DNA of 64,000 nt from NCBI RefSeq assembly GCF_030159595.1, contig NZ_BSKJ01000002.1, positions 303,881-367,880 of the forward strand, in the 5' to 3' direction. The notes beneath the pieces were generated by a model, which searched no databases, was not told where the DNA came from, and saw only the letters and a program-made list of their open reading frames with translations. This document shows positions 9,566 through 16,224 of this stretch, piece by piece (positions within the stretch are counted from its first letter, which is position 1; each line of letters opens with the position of its first letter). A program made the translations under genes and the position numbers. Source of the stretch: Pseudomonas putida (GTDB taxonomy: Bacteria > Pseudomonadota > Gammaproteobacteria > Pseudomonadales > Pseudomonadaceae).

Positions 9566-9668
9566 GCGGGCCTCTTCGCGGGCAAGCCCGCTCCCACAGG
9601 TAATGTGCAAACCTTGAAAGCTGTGGCGATCTTGTGGGAGCGGGCTTGCCCGCGAAAGGGCCGGCCCA
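9566..9668. repeat. REP/BIME pair
   Basis: Facing REP units GGGCCTCTTCGCGGGCAAGC and GTGGGAGCGGGCTTGCCCGC lie between the DUF3077 and DUF6124-type genes and separate the two members of the pair. Confidence 0.92.
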
Positions 9669-9687
9669 AGCAACACATTAATCAGCC

Positions 9688-9930
9688 TTAGTGCGAAGTC
9701 CGAGGCTCCGCAGGCATCTGCACCTGAATCAATGCCGACTCAAGCAAAGCCCGCAGCGTTTCCAGCTCATGCATGGAGGTCATCATCAGGATCGACGCCG
9801 GCGACTTGGGCTGTAGCAGCATGGCCTGATGCACAACGGTCACGCCACACAGCGCGTAGTCCGTGGCCTGGATCAGGGTGTCTTCAAGCGAATGGGGATT
9901 GCGGGGTGGATCGGGGGCTATCTTCAGCAT
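9688..9930 (-). CDS. Small DUF6124-type protein
   Basis: 80 residues starting MLKIAPDPPRNPHSLEDTL. The opening (M-K-x-x-P-x-PP) and the helical remainder resemble the DUF6124 family of Pseudomonas, function unknown. The frame is open further upstream, but the start at 9930 is chosen because the family begins here and the upstream part overlaps a stretch with strong RNA-like inverted repeats. The ribosome binding site is weak (CCGAGAAAAATCC). The DUF3077-type gene lies downstream on the same strand, across a REP element. Confidence 0.65.
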   Translation of the reverse strand: MLKIAPDPPRNPHSLEDTLIQATDYALCGVTVVHQAMLLQPKSPASILMMTSMHELETLRALLESALIQVQMPAEPRTSH

Positions 9931-9942
9931 TGGATTTTTCTC

Positions 9943-10148
9943 GGTAGGGCCACCACCGTCTGCTGTCAAACAAGAGGGTGGCAGCTGTGCATGGGTTGAC
10001 AGACCGGCAGAAAAATCCGAAAAACCCGGCGCACGCGAAGTGCCCCATACACAGCCGCCATAAAGGCGAAAGCCATGAGAATTTTCAGGTCGGCCTGTCA
10101 AAGCCGGTCACTGATTTGGCAGCGACCACCCGAGACTAGGGCCCTACC
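9943..10148 (-). ncRNA. Candidate structured leader RNA of the DUF6124-type gene
   Basis: Read on the minus strand, three long-range stems nest within about 205 bases just upstream of the start at 9930. Stem 1: GGTAGGGCC (10148-10140) with GGCCCTACC (9951-9943), 9 of 9 pairs. Stem 2: GGGTGG (10131-10126) with CCACCC (9981-9976), continued by GCTG/CAGC after a 2x2 internal loop. Stem 3: TTGACAGGCCG (10101-10091) with CGGTCTGTCAA (10006-9996), 11 pairs including one G-U. Inside stem 3 are small hairpins (CGCC-TTTAT-GGCG; GCAC-TTCGC-GTGC). Stem 1 ends against the weak GAG ribosome binding site. A leader RNA or a regulatory small RNA is the natural reading. I cannot say whether it is already catalogued. 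Confidence 0.6.
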
Positions 10149-10394
10149 CAGAGCACCGCAATGGCTTGGAGGGGGTTGGGAGTATGTTTGGGAAATGGAC
10201 TACAAGATAGAGTAGAAGTCTGAGATTTTCAGGATTTTTGGAAGCGTAATGCTGGCAACCCTTGAGGAAAGCTCACCATGCAGTGCGAACGAAATGTAGG
10301 AGCCTGTGACTGAACATCATCTGAATCAATCATGGTAGCCAGCGCTTTCCGGCCACTCCTAGACTCGGCTCACGCCCGTCCAAGGACCGCCACC
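10149..10394. other. Intergenic stretch upstream of the acyl-CoA dehydrogenase
   Basis: No convincing gene. The stretch should hold the divergent promoters for the small-gene pair (minus) and the acyl-CoA dehydrogenase (plus). I could not pick out a clear -35/-10 pair in either direction. Confidence 0.4.
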
Positions 10395-12197
10395 ATGCCC
10401 GAGACCCTGCTCAGCCCCCGTAACCTCGCCTTCGAACTCTACGAAGTCCTCGACGCCGAAGCCCTGACCCAGCGCCCGCGCTTCGCCGAACACAGCCGCG
10501 AAACCTTCGACGCGGCACTGACCACCGCCCGCACCATCGCCGAAAAGTTCTTCGCCCCGCACAACCGCAAAGCCGATGAAAACGAGCCGCGCTACGTCGA
10601 CGGCCGCGCTGAACTGATCTCGGAAGTGAAACCCGCCGTCGATGCCTTCCTCGAAGCCGGCTTCCTCAACGCCAACCGGGACTTCGAGGTCGGTGGCATG
10701 CAACTGCCCAGCCTGGTCTCGCAGGCCTGCTTTGCCCACTTCCAGGCCGCCAACGCCGGCACCACGGCCTACCCGTTCCTGACCATGGGCGCGGCCAACC
10801 TGATCGAGAGCTTCGGCACCGACGAACAGAAGCGCCTGTTCCTGCAACCCATGATTGAGGGCCGCTACTTCGGCACCATGGCGCTGACAGAACCCCACGC
10901 AGGCTCATCACTGGCCGACATCCGCACCCGCGCAGAACCGACGGGCGACGGCAGCTACCAGCTCAAGGGCAACAAGATCTTCATCTCCGGCGGTGACCAC
11001 GAGCTGTCGGAAAACATCGTGCATATGGTGCTGGCCAAGCTGCCGGACGCCCCGCCCGGGGTGAAAGGCATCTCGCTGTTCATCGTGCCCAAGTACAACG
11101 TCAATCCGGACGGCAGCCGTGGCCCGCGTAACGATGTGCTGCTGGCCGGGTTGTTCCACAAGATGGGCTGGCGCGGCACCACCTCTACCGCGCTGAACTT
11201 CGGCGACAACGGCGAGTGCGTCGGCTACCTGGTCGGCCAGCCACACCAAGGCCTGGCCTGCATGTTCCAGATGATGAACGAGGCACGCATCGGCGTCGGC
11301 ATGGGCGCGGTGATGCTCGGCTACGCCGGTTATCTGTATTCGCTGGAGTACGCCCGCCAGCGCCCGCAGGGTCGGCTGCCGGACAACAAAGACCCGCACA
11401 GCTCGGCGGTGCCGATCATTGAGCACACCGATGTGAAACGCATGCTGCTGGCGCAGAAGGCCTATGTGGAAGGCGCCTTCGACCTGGGCCTGTACGCCGC
11501 TCGCCTGTTCGACGACACCCAGACCGCCAGCGAAGAAAGCGCCCGCAAACAGGCCCAGGAGCTGCTCGACCTGCTGACCCCTATCGTCAAATCCTGGCCC
11601 TCGGCCTTCTGCCTCAAGGCCAATGAACTGGCGATCCAGATCCTCGGCGGCCACGGCTACACCCGCGAATACCTGGTGGAACAGTACTACCGCGATAACC
11701 GCCTGAACCCGATCCACGAGGGCACCGAGGGCATCCAGTCGCTCGATTTGCTTGGCCGCAAGCTGGCACAGAACAACGGTGCCGGCCTCAAGCAGCTGAT
11801 CCGCCTGATCGCCGGTACGGGCGAGCGCGCCAGCCATCATCCGAACCTCGACCCGCTGCGCCAGCCGCTGGAGCAATTGGTCAACCGACTGCAAAGCGTG
11901 ACCCTTGCCCTGCTCGGCGACCTGGCTCAGGGCAAGGTTACGGGTGCCTTGGCCAACTCGGCCCTGTATCTCAAGGCGTTCGGCCACTGCGTGATCGGCT
12001 GGCGTTGGCTGGAACAGGCCATTCATGCCGAGCTCGGCTTGCTCAAGGGCAACTCCAGCGACCGCGACTTCTACCTGGGCAAGCTGCAAGCAGCGCGTTA
12101 CTTCCTGACCTGGGAAGTACCGGGTTGCCATAATGAACTGGCATTGCTCGAGGCACGCGACGACACCTGCCTCGCGATGCAAGACGCCTGGTTCTAG
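10395..12197 (+). CDS. Acyl-CoA dehydrogenase with C-terminal extension
   Basis: 600 residues, the long acyl-CoA dehydrogenase form with an extra C-terminal helical domain (Acyl-CoA_dh_C type). It shows the N-terminal helical domain, TEPHAGSSLADIRTRAEP (FAD/substrate middle domain), GTTSTALNFGDN, and ILGGHGYTREYLVEQYYRD with IHEGTEGIQSLDL in the C-terminal FAD domain. It oxidises an acyl-CoA to the enoyl-CoA, passing electrons to ETF; the substrate cannot be told from sequence. The start at 10395 follows CAAGGACCGCC. The last 34 codons recur, diverged and shortened, at 16122-16193 beyond the next four genes, so the 3' end of this gene marks an insertion boundary. Confidence 0.92.
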   Translation: MPETLLSPRNLAFELYEVLDAEALTQRPRFAEHSRETFDAALTTARTIAEKFFAPHNRKADENEPRYVDGRAELISEVKPAVDAFLEAGFLNANRDFEVGGMQLPSLVSQACFAHFQAANAGTTAYPFLTMGAANLIESFGTDEQKRLFLQPMIEGRYFGTMALTEPHAGSSLADIRTRAEPTGDGSYQLKGNKIFISGGDHELSENIVHMVLAKLPDAPPGVKGISLFIVPKYNVNPDGSRGPRNDVLLAGLFHKMGWRGTTSTALNFGDNGECVGYLVGQPHQGLACMFQMMNEARIGVGMGAVMLGYAGYLYSLEYARQRPQGRLPDNKDPHSSAVPIIEHTDVKRMLLAQKAYVEGAFDLGLYAARLFDDTQTASEESARKQAQELLDLLTPIVKSWPSAFCLKANELAIQILGGHGYTREYLVEQYYRDNRLNPIHEGTEGIQSLDLLGRKLAQNNGAGLKQLIRLIAGTGERASHHPNLDPLRQPLEQLVNRLQSVTLALLGDLAQGKVTGALANSALYLKAFGHCVIGWRWLEQAIHAELGLLKGNSSDRDFYLGKLQAARYFLTWEVPGCHNELALLEARDDTCLAMQDAWF

Positions 12198-12228
12198 GGG
12201 AGTACCTGCGCGCCTTCATGCCCGGCGT

Positions 12229-13152
12229 CTATCTCTCCACTGCATGTGCAGGCGAAGCCAACCTGCGCGGGCTACGCGCAATGGCGATTCCCGCCGCGAC
12301 CACTGCGACGCCTGCATAGGTTGTCCAGTGGATCGCGTCCCCGAACATCAGCGCTGCCCATAGCAAGGTCACTGGCGGCTCCAGATAGACCAGTGCCGAA
12401 ACGCGAGTCGCCGACAGCTTTGTCAGCAATATCCACAGGCTCAAGTAGGCGATGAACGTCGAGAACAGGGTCAGCCATGCAACAGCCGCCCAGACTTGCG
12501 TGCTGGCAGGCACCTCGATCAGCCCCAGCGGCAAGCCGGTGGCTGCCAGAAGCACCAGCGTCGCGGTTGACTGCAGGAACAGCGGCATCAGCAGGCCGTC
12601 CTTGCTGTGGTCTGTTGCCAAAACCGATTGCCGCCGCTGATAGAGGGTGGCGATGGACAACGTGACGGCAGCGATCAGCGGCAGAGCGTATAGCCAAAGC
12701 TCGAGCCGGGTCGTGGACAGGCTGTACTCTCCCAGAACGACCACACTGACACCCGCGAACCCGACCCCAAGCCCCAGCCACTCCTGCCGGCCGCTGCGCT
12801 CATGCTGGTCCTTGCGGCTCATCGATGCCGTTATCAGTGGCTGCAGCGCGCAAATAATGGCAGCGATCCCGGCCGGTAACCCACCTCGAATAGCGATGTA
12901 AACGCTTACCAGGTAGGCGAACTGAGCCAAAAAGCCGATCACGGCGTTGTAGCGTATTTGTGCCCACGACAATGCGCCCAGTCGATGCGCGACAATGGGC
13001 AGCAGGCAGATGCTGACCAGCAGAAAGCGCCAGAAGAGCAAGTTGATTGCGCCAGCGTCCTCTGTACCCAACCGGGCACCAATGAAGCCCGAACTCCAGG
13101 ACAGGACAAAAATGGCTTGCAGCAAGATCAGGTAGAGCGCACTGCTTGGCAT
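12229..13152 (-). CDS. EamA/DMT-family exporter of the inserted cassette
   Basis: 307 residues with about ten hydrophobic segments arranged as two EamA repeats (LSWSSGFIGARLGTEDAGAI in the first; LTLFSTFIAYLSLWILLTKL and YLEPPVTLLWAALMFGD in the second). It belongs to the drug/metabolite transporter superfamily, usually exporters of amino acids or metabolites. ATG at 13152 is preferred because AGGGG lies 7 bases upstream; a GTG at 13158 would overlap the preceding stop as GTGA. It is the last gene of the operon methyltransferase-oxygenase-exporter, so export of the pathway product is the likely job. Confidence 0.82.
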   Translation of the reverse strand: MPSSALYLILLQAIFVLSWSSGFIGARLGTEDAGAINLLFWRFLLVSICLLPIVAHRLGALSWAQIRYNAVIGFLAQFAYLVSVYIAIRGGLPAGIAAIICALQPLITASMSRKDQHERSGRQEWLGLGVGFAGVSVVVLGEYSLSTTRLELWLYALPLIAAVTLSIATLYQRRQSVLATDHSKDGLLMPLFLQSTATLVLLAATGLPLGLIEVPASTQVWAAVAWLTLFSTFIAYLSLWILLTKLSATRVSALVYLEPPVTLLWAALMFGDAIHWTTYAGVAVVAAGIAIARSPRRLASPAHAVER

Positions 13153-13154
13153 AC

Positions 13155-14114
13155 TCACGCCCCTGTGTGATGCAATTCCTCGAACGTAATCGGCTCAATA
13201 CCTATACGCGCATAGTGCCGGGCAGCCGACCGGTGCAGGGCCCAGCGTAACCCCAGCCAGTTCGGGAGGGTCGCGGGAATGCCGTCGTCAGAAGCCAGGT
13301 GCCAGAAACGGTTGGAGTCGTCGCTGAACCAGGGGCAATGAAAGGACAACACCAGTGACATGCGCCGCCCGCTGAGCACCGGGCGAACACCGTGAAACAA
13401 TCGGCTGCCGTAGATGAACAACGCATCACCTGGCTCGTCCAGGCGCGCAGTTTCGAAGGTGCGGTAATCCAGGGCATCAAAGGTATCGACTGTACCGTTG
13501 TGGAACAGGAACTCGCCGCCGCTGTAATCGGAAGGCCCCGACAACACGAGGTTGAGCACATAATTGGTGCCGTCCGTGTGCCACATGCCCAGTTGCTGCT
13601 GTTGCTCCGCAGGCTTGGGATAGAAATAGTTGATCTGCGAGCGGGCGTTGAGCATGGGGTAAGGCACGAGCGGCACGCCCGCAATGCGCGACACGGCCAA
13701 CAGGAATGCGCGACTGCACATCATGTCGTTTATGAATGACGACAGCGCCGTTACCCCTCGCGTACGCCGGGAAATGATCCAGTCACTGTCGCCGGCGGCC
13801 TCCTCCAGGCGTGCGCAGATGTCTTGCAAGGCTGCAACACCCTCAGGCGTGAACAGCCGATGGACAACCGCAACCCCAGTGATGCTATCGACCGCAATTT
13901 TGGCGTGCGGGCTGCGGGTATAGCCCAGTTCGCCAAGTGTTCGGGTGTCGGCGATGGTGGCACCTTGGGGCCTGAGCAGATCGTCCCGCCAGGCGACCTC
14001 CTCATCCAGACAGGCCGACGAAGGTCGCGGCGCGCGCTTCAACGTTGACTTGAGCGCCAGCTTCACACGGCCAACGCCGCGCTCGAACAAAGGTAAGGTA
14101 TCTGAGTGGTTCAT
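13155..14114 (-). CDS. 2OG-Fe(II) dioxygenase (PhyH/prolyl-hydroxylase-like)
   Basis: 319 residues. The facial triad is visible: H179-x-D181 in MWHTDGTNYVLNLVL and H241 in YGSRLFHGVRP, followed by RR at 250-251 for 2-oxoglutarate binding. Gly-rich DYSGGEFLFHNG between them is the usual jelly-roll strand. The first 75 residues are an extra N-terminal part I do not recognise. The expected reaction is hydroxylation or other oxidation of a small molecule with Fe(II), O2 and 2-oxoglutarate. It starts 23 bases after the methyltransferase stop and ends just before the exporter gene, so the three are one transcription unit. The substrate is unknown. Confidence 0.8.
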   Translation of the reverse strand: MNHSDTLPLFERGVGRVKLALKSTLKRAPRPSSACLDEEVAWRDDLLRPQGATIADTRTLGELGYTRSPHAKIAVDSITGVAVVHRLFTPEGVAALQDICARLEEAAGDSDWIISRRTRGVTALSSFINDMMCSRAFLLAVSRIAGVPLVPYPMLNARSQINYFYPKPAEQQQQLGMWHTDGTNYVLNLVLSGPSDYSGGEFLFHNGTVDTFDALDYRTFETARLDEPGDALFIYGSRLFHGVRPVLSGRRMSLVLSFHCPWFSDDSNRFWHLASDDGIPATLPNWLGLRWALHRSAARHYARIGIEPITFEELHHTGA

Positions 14115-14137
14115 GATGCGTCTGTCCCTGTAAGCCG

Positions 14138-15127
14138 CTACTGGAGGTACTTCGCGATTTGATAGCGCACCGAGCCGTCGCCACTGGCGAATTCGTCCGT
14201 CACGCTGCAGTTGCAGTGCTGGGCTCTGATGCGACGGAACTGTTCGGGCGTGTATTTGAGGCAGATGTTGGTCAGCAGGTACCCGTGTTGATGCAGCCGC
14301 TGAACAGGCTGCAGGGTCACGGCCACATGGATCGACTCACCCAGGATTCGCAAAGGTATGAGGATGGCTTCATGCGGCCCCGACGGTGTGAAGCCTTGTT
14401 GAAGTGCAACCATTCGGGAGAACTGGAGCATGTTTTGGTTGGCGTAGAACCCAAGGATGGGCTGTTCCAGCCCTTCCTCGTATACCTGCATTTCCGAAAG
14501 AATGTAGGTCGTGGCACCCGCAAGATTTCGGATCAGCCTCCCCGTGCTCACCGGCAACTCGTTACCCTCCTGAAAGCCCAGCAGGGTGATCAGGGTAAGC
14601 TCCTGGTCATGACGTAAATCGTCATGGGTGACCGTGCGATAGTCGGCGGCGATGTAATTGAAGCTCCCGTCACCTTGCACAATCGGCCGCACCGCATCAC
14701 TCATCGCGGGCTCCGAAGTCTGGTTGATATCGATGGCGGTGTAGCGAATGGAGCTGGAAGTCTCGGCCATTCGCTTCAGCAGGCAAGCGCTCTTGATCGG
14801 CTCAGGGCCCAACTCGACATAGTGCACCCTGCGCCCATTGCCAAGTGCTGCCAGGCGATCGGCAACATTGCCAATGACACTTTTGAGCGCCCCCTGCCCC
14901 CGCGCATCGGCGCACAGCCCCTCCTGCCCCACTCCCTGTTCATTCAAGGCCCGCATCAGCAGAAATATCTCGTGGTTGAAACGATGATCGCTTTGAGGCC
15001 CAGGCTCAGGCTGAGCCAGGGTCGAGTACTTCTCGTGGTTCTCGACCGTCCATAGCCGCGCGTTCTGGTACGAAGGGGTATGCACAAGTGCATCTACAAC
15101 GAAGTCGTTCAGGCTCATCCGTATCAT
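14138..15127 (-). CDS. EgtD-like SAM-dependent methyltransferase
   Basis: 329 residues with the layout of the histidine-specific N-methyltransferase family (EgtD, Methyltransf_33 type). SAM motif I is YVELGPEPIKS (103-113), the acidic strand AIDIN is at 131-135, LITLLGFQEGNELP at 179-192 matches the family's LGStiGN stretch, FYANQNMLQFSR (228-239) matches its FNxNxLxRxN segment, and TNICLKYTPEQF near the C-terminus matches the typical xSxKYTxexF. The match is distant, so the substrate may be another amino acid. It is the first gene of the operon, divergent from a LysR gene. A second ATG nine bases in (15118) is possible; neither has a strong ribosome binding site. Confidence 0.65.
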   Translation of the reverse strand: MIRMSLNDFVVDALVHTPSYQNARLWTVENHEKYSTLAQPEPGPQSDHRFNHEIFLLMRALNEQGVGQEGLCADARGQGALKSVIGNVADRLAALGNGRRVHYVELGPEPIKSACLLKRMAETSSSIRYTAIDINQTSEPAMSDAVRPIVQGDGSFNYIAADYRTVTHDDLRHDQELTLITLLGFQEGNELPVSTGRLIRNLAGATTYILSEMQVYEEGLEQPILGFYANQNMLQFSRMVALQQGFTPSGPHEAILIPLRILGESIHVAVTLQPVQRLHQHGYLLTNICLKYTPEQFRRIRAQHCNCSVTDEFASGDGSVRYQIAKYLQ

Positions 15128-15157
15128 TCCATTGCATTTTCGGGAGGTAGGCGTGCT

Positions 15158-15185
15158 TTGACCTCACAGTAAGAGGGGGTATAAA
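15158..15185 (+). promoter_or_regulatory. Probable sigma-70 promoter of the LysR gene
   Basis: TTGACC (15158-15163), 16 bases, TATAAA (15180-15185), about 60 bases upstream of the LysR start and within the divergent region shared with the methyltransferase operon. Confidence 0.5.
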
Positions 15186-15243
15186 GCCTGTACAGTTGAA
15201 TAAATCGAAGCGCTGGTTCGATCCGGCTAAATCAGGTGGCTCA

Positions 15244-16137
15244 ATGGGTAAAGGCCTCGACATCAACGTACTGAGAACCTTCCAGGCAGTAGCGCGGCTG
15301 GGCCGCTTCAAGGATGCAGCCGACTACGTCCACCGCAGCCCTTCGGCGGTAACGACACAAATCCAGAAGCTGGAAGAAAAGGTGGGGCAACAACTGTTTG
15401 CCCGCAGCAACCAGTCGGTGGAGCTGACACCGGCAGGCCGGCACTTGCTGGGCGAGGCAACCCGTTTCCTGATGGCGCATGACAGGTTGCTGGCTACGCT
15501 GTCACCGCAGCAGATGACCGGCAAAGTGCGCCTGGGAGTGCCCGACGGCTATGCCGCCAACCTCATGAGCGACTTCTTGCCGGTGTTTGTTGCCAGCAAC
15601 CCGAAGCTGGAACTGGAAGCCGTGGCACGATCCAGCGCCGAGCTCATCGACCTGTTTGCCCGACAGCGGCTGGACCTGGCAGTGGCGGTCAGCAGTGAAG
15701 ACTGGCAGCAAGGTGAATGGATACGATCGACCCAGCCTCGCTGGGCCGCCGCCCCCGGGTTCAATCATGATGCCAGCCGCCCCTTGCCACTGGCTCTGCA
15801 ACTGAAAGGCTGCCCGTACAGGGAAGCGGCCTTGCAGGCACTGAAAGCCCAAGGCATCGCGTACCGCATTCTACTGGAAAGTGCCAACTGGCATGCGGTG
15901 CTGGCCTGCATGAGGAGTGGCCTGGCAGTCGGCATCGTCGAAGGGCTTGATAACGCTGACCCATCGCTCACCTACATGGAGGGCATGGGCTTGCCCGACC
16001 TCGTCGAGCATCACGTCTACCTGCTGACGGACACCTCTCACCATGTCGCGCTGCATTTGAACGGGATGTTGAAAGCCGCCATCCAGAAAGAAGGGGTGGC
16101 AACGCCCGACCATTTCCCGCCGCGCGTTATTTCCTGA
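15244..16137 (+). CDS. LysR-family regulator of the cassette
   Basis: 297 residues. The N-terminal winged helix-turn-helix is typical: DINVLRTFQAVARLGRFKDA, SPSAVTTQIQKLEEKVGQQL, then the substrate-binding domain. The ATG at 15244 is chosen for AGGTGG four bases upstream; a longer form would begin before this site. It is divergent from the methyltransferase-oxygenase-exporter operon, the usual arrangement for a LysR protein acting on its neighbour. Its last five codons (RVIS and stop) are read out of frame from the acyl-CoA dehydrogenase relic that begins at 16122, so the natural C-terminus may have been altered when the cassette joined this site. Confidence 0.85.
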   Translation: MGKGLDINVLRTFQAVARLGRFKDAADYVHRSPSAVTTQIQKLEEKVGQQLFARSNQSVELTPAGRHLLGEATRFLMAHDRLLATLSPQQMTGKVRLGVPDGYAANLMSDFLPVFVASNPKLELEAVARSSAELIDLFARQRLDLAVAVSSEDWQQGEWIRSTQPRWAAAPGFNHDASRPLPLALQLKGCPYREAALQALKAQGIAYRILLESANWHAVLACMRSGLAVGIVEGLDNADPSLTYMEGMGLPDLVEHHVYLLTDTSHHVALHLNGMLKAAIQKEGVATPDHFPPRVIS

Positions 16138-16193
16138 CCAGGCAAGTACCGGGCTGCCATAATGAGCTGGCATTGCTAGAGGGGTGGTTCTAG
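16122..16193 (+). pseudogene. Relic of the acyl-CoA dehydrogenase 3' end
   Basis: Bases 16122-16181 match 12093-12152 (end of the acyl-CoA dehydrogenase gene) at 54 of 60 positions; after a net 33-base in-frame deletion the match resumes at TGGTTCTAGGGG (16185 onward, equal to 12189 onward). In the acyl-CoA dehydrogenase frame it reads 23 codons ending at the same TAG. Four of the six differences are silent (TAT, GGC, GAG, CTA); two change W to R and E to Q. It overlaps the last codons of the LysR gene in another frame. Confidence 0.88.
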
Positions 16194-16224
16194 GGGGAGC
16201 CACCGTGTACACGGAGGCTTGTGC

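Noticed and set aside
10137..10146. Short palindrome TAGGGCCCTA
   Set aside because: Better explained as the 5' arm of the long stem with 9943-9951 than as a separate operator.
14138..15127. Ergothioneine biosynthesis cluster
   Set aside because: The methyltransferase is EgtD-like, but there is no EgtB-type sulfoxide synthase or C-S lyase, and the adjoining oxygenase is of the 2OG type.
12229..16137. Classic integron, prophage or IS-borne island
   Set aside because: No integrase, transposase, terminal inverted repeats or tRNA target are visible; the duplicated acyl-CoA dehydrogenase end points to homologous recombination instead.
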